Shown one piece after another: positions 11,778-22,811 of a stretch of DNA of 64,000 nt. The notes beneath the pieces were generated by a model. That model was not told where the DNA came from and searched no databases. It saw only the letters and a program-made list of their open reading frames with translations. The position numbers were made by a program, and so were the translations under genes. Source of the DNA: Exophiala sp. HKRS030 (taxonomy: Eukaryota; Ascomycota; Eurotiomycetes; Chaetothyriales; Herpotrichiellaceae); NCBI GenBank assembly GCA_023897205.1, contig JAHWDD010000013.1:186001-250000 (forward strand). Direction: 5' to 3'. Numbering within the stretch: position 1 is the first letter of the stretch; every line of letters begins with the position of its first letter.

Positions 11778-12129
11778 TGTGCGCGTATTACTGAGATCGT
11801 TGCCGTCCTTGAGATAGCGAATTCAAAGAGGTTGGAAAATATCGTCCTGCTTGTCTTAAGAGCACGAAGTACGGAGTACAGGGTACCCCAAGAGTCCTGG
11901 AGCATTCAACGGTGACTTAGCCGCAACGCACTTTCCCGCGAACCTGGTTAAGCTGCCCCGGAACAGTTAAAGAATCCATGCCACTCATTGGTCCAATGGC
12001 AGAAAATGCCCAAGTGGTTTTCCACTCGGCCGTATTTTGTAGCTGCGCCAGAACATTTTGAAAATGCAAGTAAGATCTACTATGTACGGGGCCAGTTCAG
12101 CAGTAACAACAATCATCGGCACAGCGATC
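11778..12129. promoter_or_regulatory. Bidirectional promoter between two mitochondrial genes
   Basis: 352 bp separate the start codons of the H protein (-) and bS6m (+). It contains TACGGAGTA at 11870-11878. A shared promoter is inferred from the spacing. Confidence 0.45.
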
Positions 12130-12698
12130 ATGCTCTACGAACTGATAGCAGTGGTACGTATCAATATTTAACCTTCCAACTACCCTGTTCAAAAAGAGGA
12201 ATTCCCAGCTCACCACTACTACGACAGGTCCGTCCGGGCAACCTCGGCCAGGTCAAAGAGTAAGTCCCCTTGTCCCGTCCATATTTGCTTTGATCTGCCG
12301 TCTCTGACACCTCTCTCTCACCAACCAGAATCGCTCGTATCTGCGGTAGACAAATCCTCGACAACAAAGGTGTCATCCGCGGTATCAAGAACTGGGGACA
12401 GTTCGATCTTCCCCGACCGACTGTCAAGCATCAAACTCAGCACTTCCAAGGCCACTACTTCATCATGCAATTCGACAGCAGCATCAAAGTCCAGAAAGAA
12501 ATGCGCCGGATCCTCGCCCTCGACCCTCGTATGGTTCGCTTCTCCGTCGTCAAGCTGGGTGATAAATTGGGTGGTGTCAATGGTGCCATCGAGGAAATCA
12601 CAGGTCAGGTCGACTGGAACTCAACGCCGGACACGAACATCCCTCTCGACACCTTTGAAAACTCTGGCATCGCTCGAGCCGGTTCCAATTACAGCTAG
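12130..12698 (+). CDS. MRP17: Mitochondrial small ribosomal subunit protein bS6m
   Basis: Fungal mitoribosomal S6 (yeast Mrp17). My model has three exons, 12130-12153, 12228-12259 and 12329-12698, giving 141 aa. The spliced N-terminus reads MLYELIAVVRPGNLGQVKE, the first strand and loop of the S6 ferredoxin-like fold. It is followed by GGR-like ICGRQILDNKGVIRGI, NWGQFDLPRP, and GHYFIMQFDSS, the typical second half. The two opening exons are only 24 and 32 bases, so start and reading frame depend on splicing. No separate presequence is visible, as is usual for this family. Confidence 0.92.
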
Positions 12699-12874
12699 GT
12701 TTGACAAGAAAACACAAAAGAAGAAGTGGAAGAGTAGAGTCGAGACAAACCCCAAGGACGAGCCCCGGAGATCTATACTAGGATACGAGAGGAGCATCAC
12801 AACATCCATCATGATCTACGAACAGACGCAAACGCCCGCTACCAATAAAACTATACGTGGTATCTTGACATGTC

Positions 12875-15666
12875 TTAAAACAAACTCCATCGACCTCTCT
12901 CCTTGGCCACCGGCGGTAACTTGGAATGCTGCTTCGTCCGCCCTTCCAATTGCCGCAAACTCTCGATTTTCTCGAGTACCAGTTCCAGCTTCTCCTTGCG
13001 TCGAATGACATCCAGATGCTTGCGGACTCGGGGATCTTCGCGAGCGAACCGTTCAATCTCGGCCTGATTGAGGTGCCGGCCAAGCCGAATGTCCAATTCT
13101 CGGGGGAAGTTGTAGTAGAATTCGGAGAGGAGCTCGACGTTGAGGAAGAGCACAGCTGTAGAAGTCAGTTTATCGGCAACAACGTCCAAAAACACCTCAG
13201 GGCAATAGTATTTGTTCTTGAGATTGGAGCATTGCTTCGACTTGACAGCCATGAGCCGCATCTTGATGATCTCGGCTCGGTCGCGGAGAAACACAGCTTC
13301 TCGACCTGTATAACTAGTTAGACAAAATCCCAAGAATTTGTACATTGTGCATTCAAAAACTTACCTCGTTGTAACAAGGCTGATGAGAAGCCCCCAGCTC
13401 CACCAGCGCCGTCCCCTTCAAGGACAACATCTCCCTTCCTGACACGATCAATGAAGCCAATGACATCCTTGAGCTTCTTCCTGCCAATGCTGTCTTCCAA
13501 TTGACGCTGGGCTGATTCACAGGCTTTGAGCTCAGTCTTCAGGACACGGCCAATGTTTTCCCGGCCCTTGGTCCATTCATTGTCTTCCACTTCAATCTCA
13601 AACTTGAAGGGTTTGATGCAGTTCTCAACCTGGTCGCTGGTACTGTAGAAGCGATCGTTGAGAATACTGGATGAAGCATCAACAATCGCTCTCTGTGCAT
13701 AAGGGTGTGCGGCAAATGTTGAGGAGGAGATCAACTTGTCCACATGACTCTGAAGTTCTGAAGCAACGACGGTAGTTGCCAATCTTCCCACACCGAGCTT
13801 CGTTAACTCAGACGTCGATGCATCGAGTTTTCTCTGCCAGTATAATGAGGCAGGGTCGGCCTTTGGTAAATCTGCCAGAGGATCTGCTTCCAGCTGCATG
13901 GGAGATAGATCTTCGATGGGTCTGTTCCAATACCTCTTGGCAAGAACATCCATCACTTTTTGATCCAGAACTTCCTTCAACAGCATTCGTACCTGCGGTC
14001 TGCCAAACTGCTCACTAAACTCCTTGAAAGAATGCTTGAAGCTATCCAGGCTTTCAGCCAGGTATGATTCGGCACTGAGCGGTCGATCATTGTATTGAAC
14101 TTTGAATTCGTACGTAGCCTCCTCCAGTTCCTGGATGATGGCATCTCGGGTGGTTGCAAGACTGCCGGCCATAGTCTGTTCCAGTACATGCATCAACTTA
14201 TGCCGTAAGGTAGGTGTACCAACTGCCAATTCTGTCTGAGGCCCAAACTGTATTGGGTGAGCGGAGAAATAAGCGTTTTCGTTCTTGACAATAGCGCTTG
14301 TCACGTTTTGATTAGGGCGAGAGAACAGGCCAGCGGTCTGTGGTATTTTGCACACAACGCCAACATACCCGAGTCGTAGGGGGTACTTTCGGTCGGACAG
14401 GATCTCAGCACCTCGAATTGGATCGACGAGGTCCATTTTGGTAATTACACCGATCGTCCTCTCACCACGAGGGTCGATCCTCCGGCTGGCCCTCAATGCT
14501 GTAGAATTTGCCAAATCCACGTCGGCTGCGGAGATGGCTAAAATAACATTTGGGGGTTGAATGTATTTGTCACACAAGTCGGAGATCTTCTGCTTCAACT
14601 CCGGTGGTTGGTCTTTTCCTGACACTTGGATATAGCCTGGCAGATCAATCAGGGATAAATCAGGGACATTCGGTGAGTATATGGAAAGTTGAATGGGGTC
14701 GTCTGAGACGCATTGTTCGGCGGGGACAGCCAGATTAAGGTCAGTCAATGTGCGCTGGATCTGAGAGAAGTCGGTGATTTTGCCTAAACCCAAAGCAGGG
14801 AACTCGCCGTATTCTGCCTTCGCATCTGGTGTATTGATAAGGGTGAGCTCGATGGGTCGTCGGGTTACCATGTTGGATCCCTTGGGCAGGAATTCATGTC
14901 CGACAATAGCTTCAAGCACTGAACTCTTTCCAGATGACTGAGATCCAATCACGACAATCGACGGTAGAGTCAAGGTACCTCCTTGGCCGACCGTATTCAG
15001 TATGCTTCGAATTTCGATCATCTTCCTCGTCAAAACCATCATCTGGTCATCCCTAGCAGCTTCCGGGTCTGAGCGCTCGTCTTCCTCATCCGACTGCTCG
15101 AGTCCAAGTGCAGCCCCAGAAGCAGCAGCTGCCGCAGCAGCCTTCGAATGGTCGGGTCCTTCGGGCCCCGAACTGCCACCATTGCCAGACCCTTCGCCCT
15201 TTTCCAGGAGTTGTTGTAACCACTCGGGCAAATGTGCCTCGTCCTTTGTCCGCTGCCAACCAGTCCCAATCTGATCTGCAATGTCCTTCGCTCCACTAAA
15301 CAGACTGGATGATGTGTCTGATACTGTCTCTCCGGCTCTTTTAAAGAAATCCATCGCAGCGTTGCCCGCCTGCGCAGCCTGGTACTGAATGTACGCCAAA
15401 CCCGCTAGCATGCTGGCCCCAAACATGGCAGGTAATCGGGCCATCTTGAGGGCGAGTTTGGGTAGCACCCTGGCGAAAGATATTGATCGAGCGGCGGGGA
15501 CATTGTGAATAGAATTCGATCCCAGTGGCCAACTTCGTTGAGGAAAATGTCGATTGGGCCTCAGCAAGCCCCCGGCTCTGGTCAAGAAGGCATGGTTATG
15601 AAGGAGACGCGCCGGTGACTGGCGCAGCAAAGGTGCGGCCCTCGCAGTGAGTAGCCTACCACTCAT
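12875..15666 (-). CDS. MGM1: Mitochondrial inner-membrane dynamin Mgm1/OPA1
   Basis: Dynamin-family GTPase for inner-membrane fusion and cristae shape. There are two exons (15666-13365 and 13305-12875), giving 910 aa. The N-terminus is an Arg-rich presequence, followed by a hydrophobic segment near residues 75-100 (the MFGASMLAGLAYIQ region) that anchors the long form, then a charged and low-complexity linker. The GTPase starts at GSQSSGKSS (about residue 243), with switch DLPGY and TKMD for guanine specificity. Stalk sequences follow, and the short last exon ends the GED-like part. The in-frame GTG just upstream is not used as a start. The 5' neighbour Dug3 is divergent, 608 bp away. Confidence 0.95.
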
Positions 15667-16274
15667 CACAGGTCTTCATCGAATTATGATCATGGAACGA
15701 CTGAACTTTGGACGGTAACAGATGGAAATGTAAGATCGTGAATTGGGTGTGGTTTGATGTTTTCGGCCACGCGCATGATAGAATCCGAGGAGCCACTGAC
15801 AGGAGAAATGACGTTGGGGGGAATTGATAGGGCGAAGCTGCGGTGGAGTATAAGTGGCACAGGTTGATGGTCCGGCAGAGCATAGAACCAGTGAAATGCT
15901 ATTTCTTGCAAAGCGTTTGTATCCCAGTCATACACCCAAGATAGCGGTGAATATCTTGTTGTTAGAATTGGACAGCAAACTGTGCATGTGTCACCTCTTG
16001 TGCAATAAAGAAACTTCGTTCTTTTCCTTCTTCTTCCTTTTACCTGTTACTTCAAATCTATCGGCGTTTTGAGGGTGTTGGGTTCTCTTCCGGCATCAAT
16101 ATCAAAGTCCTTTCTGGATAAAACCACTACAGCTTTCACGGTCCAAATACCTCTGCCTTGATAACACTTGATTACTGCCCTTCCAAATAATGTTACCGAG
16201 TGGACGATCAATTGACCTAGTATCCTTATCCTCTGTCTTTCACAGCGGGTTTATTCCTTTACTTCTCCTCAGCC
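15667..16274. promoter_or_regulatory. Shared upstream region of MGM1 and DUG3
   Basis: 608 bp between divergent start codons. There is a pyrimidine-rich tract at about 16018-16044 on the DUG3 side. No other gene is seen. Confidence 0.4.
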
Positions 16275-17579
16275 ATGTGTAGATTTATGGTAAGTTGCCA
16301 ATTCCTCTAGCAAAGGAAAAACTGACGCCCGTAATAGGTCTACAAAGGCTCAGAGCCCATTATTCTCTCCAAACTCATCACTGAACCTTCACACAGCATC
16401 CTGACACAATCCTATGATAGCCGACTGCGTCTCGACAGTCGTCGTCCGGTCAATGGCGACGGCTTTGGCGTTGGGTGGTATACCGAGCCCGAGCTAGGGC
16501 CAGACCCTTGTGTGTTCACCTCTACTCTTCCAGCATGGAATTGTGTCAACCTGGAACGTATCGCTCCCAAGACGGCTTCGAGACTGGTCTTTGCCCACGT
16601 CCGTGCCACCACCGAGGGTTCTCTTGCGGAGAACAACTGCCACCCTTTCCAGCACAACACCCTCATGTGGATGCACAACGGCAACATAGGGGCGTGGAAA
16701 TACGTCAAACGTCCCCTCGCCAACAGCTTGTCCGACAAGTGGTTTCTGGGAGTCAAGGGCGGTACGGACTCTGAATGGGCATTTGCCTTGTTCCTCGACA
16801 CCCTGGAGAAGGACGGAGTCGACCCGAGCTCCGAACCCAAGGATGGATTCGACACCAAACTACTGAGGAGGGCAATGAAAAAGACCATTGCGAAGATCAA
16901 TGCATTCGTCAAGGCTGTTCCAGCAGAACACGAACTCGATGATGTCGAGACCAGGAGTCTTTTGAATTTTGCCGTGACCGATGGGCACTCTGTCATCGTC
17001 ACTCGATACGTCAGCAGCAAGACCGACGCCGCCGCGAGTCTCTACTACTCCTCGGGAACGGCGTGGGTCGAGGGCAAGACCAAGGGCCAGTTCAAGATGG
17101 AACGCAGAGACAAGGCTTCCGATGTGGTCCTGGTCGCCTCCGAGCCCCTGACGTTCGAGCGACACAACTGGTTGTCCGTGCCCACAAACACCATCGTCGC
17201 CATCTGCAACCAAACTGTCTACGTGCGACCCATCAAGGACGAATTCTACGACCCTGACCCATCCACGGAGCGGTCCACCGGCTTTGCCAGATCGAAAGGT
17301 CTGGTGTCAAAGGCTCCCGGTGGGGGCACCATCACGCCGTCCACCATCCCCGGAACCCCCGTCCCTCGGAACGAAGTCGAGACGGCCGGTGGCAGTTTCA
17401 TCGTCAAGGATGACCTGGAAAGAGTGCGGTCGAACGTGGAGGATTTTAGTCTGCGAACCGGGCCGGGCGGTCTACCTCTACTTCCCACTACCGGCCACCA
17501 CGTTCCTGCCTGTCAAGCACGGCGGGCGGCTGGCATGAAAGGATCTGCACCAAACAACGGCCCAATTTCTGCCACTTGA
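16275..17579 (+). CDS. DUG3: Class II glutamine amidotransferase, Dug3-like
   Basis: Ntn-type glutamine amidotransferase resembling Dug3, which with the metallopeptidase Dug2 forms the gamma-glutamyl-transpeptidase-independent glutathione degradation complex in the cytosol. There are two exons (16275-16289 and 16338-17579), giving 418 aa. The five-codon first exon encodes MCRFM, so the nucleophile Cys2 depends on this splice. Family marks are GFGVGWYT, HVRATTEG, NCHPFQH, MHNGNIG and GGTDSEWAF. The yeast protein is about 357 aa; the extra length here is a Gly/Pro/Thr-rich C-terminal tail. Confidence 0.92.
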
Positions 17580-17915
17580 GTGAGTGCCGGGATGAACTTG
17601 TCGAGGACGGCGTTGGATTGGTGGCTTTTGGGGAGATTCACAAATGGAAGAAAAATTGTATACTCCGTCTCACGACGAATGACAGACGTATGGGCCAAGA
17701 CAGGGACGCGAGTTTGATGGTGTAAGGACTGAAGGAAAAGTGTGTATGGGAAAAGCTAACAACAACTGGCACCTGGCACGGATTCGGCCATATGATGACA
17801 AAACAAACTGAAATCAGGAGCATGGAGCGAGGCGTCTGTTTGTGTTTTTGTTTATTTCTAGATACCATATCCTTCTGAAATTGCTGCACCATTAACCATT
17901 TTTTAATACCCATCA
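17580..17915. other. Convergent 3' intergenic region
   Basis: This lies between the DUG3 (+) and unknown membrane protein (-) 3' ends. Nothing recognised. Confidence 0.5.
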
Positions 17916-19070
17916 TCAACCATCATCTCCTTTGAAATCCGCATGCTTGAAGTATTTCATACCCACCCACGCCACCACCACCCACACCCACGCCATGACA
18001 CACGTCAAGACCAGCAGGGCGGGATAGTACCCGACTATCGGCAGGGTAGGGTCGTCCTCCAGCTCGGGCGGCGCGTAGGGCGTCTCCCCCACGTCCCACG
18101 CCCACGACCAGATGTCGAAACACGAGCCCATGCCCACGACGAAGACGATCCACGTCACGATTAGGATCACGTACCCCCAGAACGCCGTCTCGGAGTAGTC
18201 CCACCCTTCCTCATCCGGCGGCGTGCCGGCGACGGATTGCGGCTGGGTGGCCAGCGGCGACCGTGTGCGGGAAGCGAACATGCGACGCACGGGATCTTGG
18301 ATGGGGAAGTACGAGTCACCGCCGCCGCCAAAGCCGCCGAACGAGGACGTCGACGAAGGCAATTTCCTCAGCGCCGGCATGCGCGGCAACACCAGCTGCT
18401 CCTCGTCGTCCGTCGACGCGTCCGTGGCCATCGTCGGGCTGGTGATCGAGGCGGTGGAAGACGCCGGCTCGATGGACGCGATACTGCTGCGTATCGAGGG
18501 AATAGAGACTCGTGACAGTGTGCGGAACGACCAGGGGGGGGAGTCGGGAGAGGCGGGACTACTGCTACTCGGCAGTTCTTGACTCGCTCGAGGCGTCGGC
18601 GGTGCTTGTTCCTCCTCGCCCGGCGACCGCGCTGTCGTCGTCGTTGTTGTCGTCGTCGTCGTTGTAGGGGAGTCTGCGCTGGACAGAGGACTTTTCTTGT
18701 CTGAATTCTTCCTGTCTCTTCCTTTTCCCAGGACAGTCTTTCTCAAGGACCCTTTTCGCTTCCTCTTCGTCTGGACCTGAGCTTCTGCCATGGCGCCCCG
18801 CCCATGGTGGTGGTGCTGCGAGTTGATGGCGGTGTCCGAGCCATCACGATCGACGGTGTCACTCTTGTCTTGGTCGCTGTTGGTCCGCAAAAAGGCAAAT
18901 CGGGACAAGATGTTCCCCGACGTGGATCTTTTGTGTCCGTCGCGCAGCCTCTTGGGTGGTTTCGAGCTTTCCTTTCCCTCCTTTTCTTGGGTGCTCAGTT
19001 CGTCTTCGATCTTGGGGAACGGGGTTGGCCTCTCGGAGGATTCGAGGGAGCCACGTTTCGACCCATTCAT
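17916..19070 (-). CDS. Two-helix membrane protein with long disordered N-terminus, unknown function
   Basis: Not assigned to a family. 384 aa, single exon. The frame stays open nine codons upstream only through a GTG, so I start at the ATG at 19070. Residues 1-265 are basic, Ser/Thr/Pro-rich and presumably disordered, with a poly-Thr run. The C-terminal 110 residues are well ordered: an aromatic entry WDYSETAFWGY, a hydrophobic helix (VILIVTWIVFVVGM), a short Trp-rich loop with SWAWDVGETPYAPP, then a second helix ending in VVAWVGMKYFKHADF. Only the C-terminal part looks conserved in type. A hairpin in an internal membrane with a cytosolic, possibly phosphorylated tail is an inference. Confidence 0.75.
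   Translation of the reverse strand: MNGSKRGSLESSERPTPFPKIEDELSTQEKEGKESSKPPKRLRDGHKRSTSGNILSRFAFLRTNSDQDKSDTVDRDGSDTAINSQHHHHGRGAMAEAQVQTKRKRKGSLRKTVLGKGRDRKNSDKKSPLSSADSPTTTTTTTTTTTARSPGEEEQAPPTPRASQELPSSSSPASPDSPPWSFRTLSRVSIPSIRSSIASIEPASSTASITSPTMATDASTDDEEQLVLPRMPALRKLPSSTSSFGGFGGGGDSYFPIQDPVRRMFASRTRSPLATQPQSVAGTPPDEEGWDYSETAFWGYVILIVTWIVFVVGMGSCFDIWSWAWDVGETPYAPPELEDDPTLPIVGYYPALLVLTCVMAWVWVVVAWVGMKYFKHADFKGDDG
18634..18665 (-). repeat. GTC/GTT trinucleotide repeat encoding poly-Thr
   Basis: An imperfect GTC/GTT run on the + strand. On the coding strand it encodes eleven threonines in the disordered part of the unknown membrane protein. Confidence 0.8.
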
Positions 19071-19680
19071 GGCAGATTCCTTGAGGATTTGCGCCACATA
19101 TTGTGCAAGTCAAGGGTCCAGGCTAGTTGTCTGGGCAAGTTCAGACCGCGAGAGTGAGACTGCGGGAGATCTTCAGTACAGCAGTCTCGTTGCACTCGTT
19201 TTGTTGTCGACAGTAGCTTGCGCCTCAAACATGGTCACGTGGTCGCGATCTCCATGTTGTCATTTGATGTCATTCGTGTCATTCCAATTGAACTTCAACA
19301 CATACGAGTTTCCCCAAGTCGCCACTTTTTCCATCTACTGTCGAGATCCCACACTGACCCGTCAGGAAAGAATATGGGGTTCTTCGACGCGGGGCCATTC
19401 GTCGTCGGTCGGCGCCTCTCTCAAACATGCACAGCTCCTTGGTGACAGAGCAAAAGACTCGGCGGGAATCCCCCACTCGTTTTTGGCAGGCCTGGAACAT
19501 TGTTTCCACGTAAATGTAGGTTGTGGGGTACAGGCATGTCTGGATAAGTCTCGATGTGATCTGGTCCTAACGATGTGTGCGCCATGTTCTACTGATAATG
19601 CTGCATAATGAGATGCGATTAACATTTCTCTGCCCCCTATGATAGACTGATCTGCAGCATAACAACGGAAACATATCATC
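19071..19680. other. Divergent upstream region, nothing recognised
   Basis: 610 bp between the membrane protein (-) and the metallo-beta-lactamase gene (+). Open frames cross it without motifs. Confidence 0.45.
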
Positions 19681-20859
19681 ATGGGCCCTTCTCAGGATCT
19701 CCCATCCCTACCGTCGAGTTCTGGATCAGTCGAGGTGCAAATGCTCGATGGTGGGAGCTTTTCAGCCAACTATGCCATGGTTCATGCGGATACGGCCTCC
19801 AGCCCATTTCGATGCCACTCATGGGTTTTCTACATACACCACAAACCTAGCGGACGCCATGTACTATGGGATGTTGGTCTCAGCGGGGTGGGTGACACGT
19901 GGAATAACTATCTTTATGTTTATCATAGGCAAAAGAGCTAACCAGCTCTATCTTCATCAGGACCATTCCTTATTCACGGCGTGGAACGTAAAGCATAACC
20001 TGGACATCCTCCATCCGGTGTCAGCGAGAGTCTCTCTTCCGGGCCAGCTGAAGAAGAGAGGTCTTGAATCGGACAAGATAGACACGGTTCTCTTCAGGTA
20101 TGTTGAAGATGAGGCTTCCCCCTTGGTCCGAAGCTGGTAGCAAGGTTGACCAGGAGTCAGTCACGCCCACTGGGACCATTGTCGGCCAGTGAGAGGGATG
20201 TTCCCAAATGCAACAGGCTACTTTGGCCCCGGGACTTTTGAATACTGCTCACCAGGCCGGTTTCCCGACGAGCCATACGACACCAAAGGAAAATGGGACG
20301 CGAACTTCTTCGACCCTGAACGGGCGACCGAGAAAGCGGAAGAGCTAAAAGGCGAATGGCAACCATTTGGTCCATTTCCGAAGGCTCTCGACTTTTTCGG
20401 TGACGGTAGTCTCTGGATTCTTCAGGCCCCCGGGCACATGGTCGGCAATCTGGCTGCTGCTGCAAGGCTTGCCAATGGTGAATGGGTGATTTTGGGTAGT
20501 GATTGCTGCCACTCAAAGTAAGAGACTCTAGATATCCATCACCTATATCAAGCAAAGCTAAAGGGGCTTGTCCGCCTTGCTAACCACCAATCAATAGGGC
20601 CCTCGTGGACGGCACTTTCGACTTCAAAACATGGCTCAACTCGTCGGGCCACACCGAGAGCCTCCACGAAGATCTAGATGCCGCCAAAGGGACAGCGAAG
20701 AGACTTAGATCTCTCGAGGTGGATTACGGCTGTCACATCGCCCTGGCACACGACAGCACGTGGATGCTCGCTGGGAAGGACAAAGTGTTGATGTCGCTCC
20801 TCGACGACGACTTGCGAGACTTTGCCAGGTCCAGGCTGCTTACAGGTGGCAGTCCTTGA
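19681..20859 (+). CDS. Metallo-beta-lactamase-fold hydrolase (lactonase-like)
   Basis: A zinc hydrolase of the metallo-beta-lactamase superfamily, closest in look to the N-acyl homoserine lactonase-like group. There are four exons (19681-19887, 19961-20097, 20161-20517, 20598-20859), giving 320 aa. The third exon completes the metal motif SHAHWDHC (HxHxDH). Further ligands are the His of APGHMVGN, the Asp of GSDCCHS and the His of IALAHDSTW. WDVGLS is the strand-end Asp typical of lactonases. There is no signal peptide. The substrate is unknown. Lactone or ester hydrolysis is inferred from the fold alone. Confidence 0.88.
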
Positions 20860-21149
20860 AACGAACACTCCTCGTGGCGCCTTCGCACAAAGAGCAACCA
20901 CTTTGTGGCACTGAATCGCTCCCAGAACCTGATCGGGGTAATCGATTTGCCCCTTTTGTTGGAGGGGGGAAGGGTAGATTTGTCGCCAAGGTGGGCAGGA
21001 ATAAAGTGATAGTAATTCGAAAGTCGCCATGAGGTAGTTACTACTCATCAGTTCTGGCAACGACTATCCGTCAATACAAAGGACTAGGCGGTGGTTATAA
21101 TATGGTCTAAAGTACATGATCGCGGCCAGTCCTTCCTTTACATCTATGA

Positions 21150-22811
21150 TTATAACTCCAAAACAATCGTCCCGATCCCTCTAGACACACAACTCAACAT
21201 GGATGAAGATTTCTCGTCCTCCATCAACCCTGTACCTCTATGTTCTATTCTACCGCTCTTCACCACGACTCTGCAGGTGCCACAGTTTCCGGCCTCACAC
21301 GACGACGGGACATCGAGGCCTGCTTCGCGCAACGCATCAAGCAACGTCCTCTCTCCTGGAACGTCCACTGTCTGCCCTGAATCCGCGAGTTCCGCAGTGA
21401 ATGGATCGCCCGAGGTGGCGACCTCGAACTGCTCAAAGTGCAGATTTTTGGGACTCTTGCCCAACGATGCCGCGGTGTCAGTGACTGCGTTTTGCAACCT
21501 CTCCGACCCACAACAATAGACGTGCGCTCGGTCATTGACCTGATTCATGACGTCCCTGATATGAAAGACCTTGCCGGCAGATTTGTCGTATATCGTGACA
21601 TTCTTTCCAAATCCTCCCAGGAACTCTTTTAAGGCGACGTCCTCCGAGTTCCTCACGAGGTAGTGCAGGTGGTACGGGAATCCCATCCGCTGACAGTGCT
21701 GGGCGGACGCGATGAAGGCCGTAATGCCTATTCCACCGGCGAGGAAAACATGATTGTCGGCATCCTCGGCCAATGGGAAACTAGACGTCATCTTGCCGGC
21801 CTGTAGAACGTCGTCCGGTTTCAGCTGGCTGTGAACAAAGTGCGACCCTCCACGACTCGTCTCGCTCAGTGCGACGGCCAGCTGGAACCGATTCGAGTCG
21901 CCAGAGACGACCGAATAGGCACGCACCAGTTTGCCCCCCAGACGCAATCTGATGTGACTGCCCGGAAGAACGGTTTCGGGTTTCTCGTGCGGCTCAGTGG
22001 CTTCAAAGACGAGAGATGCGATCCTCGGAGTTTCCTTCCTCTTCTCCACCAGTTTATACTCGGTCCAGATGTCCATGGCTATCGCGCCCAGACGGCCACT
22101 GTGATCTTCGTACTGTTTCTTTAGCCTGTTGAGAAAGATGTTCCTGGGCTCGGCGCCCAACTCTTTGATCTCGACCAGTGTCTTCATGACCTCTTCGTTC
22201 TTCATGTCGTGATAGAGGTAGTGTTGGATCTTGGCCACCGTCCACCCCGGGTTGGGCCTCTCCAACAATTCCATTGCGTCCCCCGCCTGGATGGTCCCCG
22301 GTTGGAGGATTCGGTAGAACCACCCCGTGCGGAACATGTCCTGTGACCGTTTCGCCATGTCTTTGACCTGAAACCTGTGGTTCAACTTGTAGCAGGGCTG
22401 TCGAGGTTCGCAGACTTGGGCTATGACGTTGCCGATGCGTACCACGTCGCCGATGCACATGTTTCGTTCATTCGCGTGCTTCGCGATAATATTCTCGCCG
22501 AACCCACCTACCACGAAAAGGTCTTCGCTCTGGGGGAGTTCCTGCTTCCACCGCGTGTAATGCGCCGAACTGTACTGCAAAAGGGCTTTTTCTGGTCCGC
22601 CGTGAAACTCGTATGCGTGTTCGTCTCCCTCAAACCCCAACATGGTCACCTTGATGGGCCCCGTGCGGATATGTTTGAAGATCGCCGAGGGTTCTTTCAT
22701 GCCAAAGGCCGGTTTTATCTTGCCCGTCCTGATTTGGACGACCTTTTCGCCTCGCCATGGCTGTTCTAGGACTTTGATGGCCACCTCATCCTCATCTCTG
22801 AATGGCGCCAT
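21150..22811 (-). CDS. MOSC domain-ferredoxin reductase-2Fe2S fusion oxidoreductase
   Basis: Single-exon, 553 aa fusion. Residues about 35-190 are a MOSC domain (YiiM type: GDEHAYEFHGGPEKALLQYS, GGFGENI, CEPRQPCYKLNHRF with the key cysteines), which binds molybdenum cofactor, and residues about 190-235 are the 3-alpha subdomain. Residues about 240-345 are a flavin domain (RAYSVVSG), and about 345-445 an NAD-binding domain (FLAGGIGITAF). Residues about 465-553 form a plant-type 2Fe-2S ferredoxin with CEAGNCGTC and a later SC. It is thus a self-contained electron chain from NAD(P)H to a molybdenum site, like bacterial YiiM-type N-hydroxylated compound reductases. That role is inference. It is convergent with the lactonase-like gene. 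Confidence 0.93.
   Translation of the reverse strand: MAPFRDEDEVAIKVLEQPWRGEKVVQIRTGKIKPAFGMKEPSAIFKHIRTGPIKVTMLGFEGDEHAYEFHGGPEKALLQYSSAHYTRWKQELPQSEDLFVVGGFGENIIAKHANERNMCIGDVVRIGNVIAQVCEPRQPCYKLNHRFQVKDMAKRSQDMFRTGWFYRILQPGTIQAGDAMELLERPNPGWTVAKIQHYLYHDMKNEEVMKTLVEIKELGAEPRNIFLNRLKKQYEDHSGRLGAIAMDIWTEYKLVEKRKETPRIASLVFEATEPHEKPETVLPGSHIRLRLGGKLVRAYSVVSGDSNRFQLAVALSETSRGGSHFVHSQLKPDDVLQAGKMTSSFPLAEDADNHVFLAGGIGITAFIASAQHCQRMGFPYHLHYLVRNSEDVALKEFLGGFGKNVTIYDKSAGKVFHIRDVMNQVNDRAHVYCCGSERLQNAVTDTAASLGKSPKNLHFEQFEVATSGDPFTAELADSGQTVDVPGERTLLDALREAGLDVPSSCEAGNCGTCRVVVKSGRIEHRGTGLMEDEKSSSMLSCVSRGIGTIVLEL

Noticed and set aside
13318..15669. MGM1 start at the in-frame GTG at 15669
   Set aside because: The next codon is ATG at 15666, the normal eukaryotic choice.
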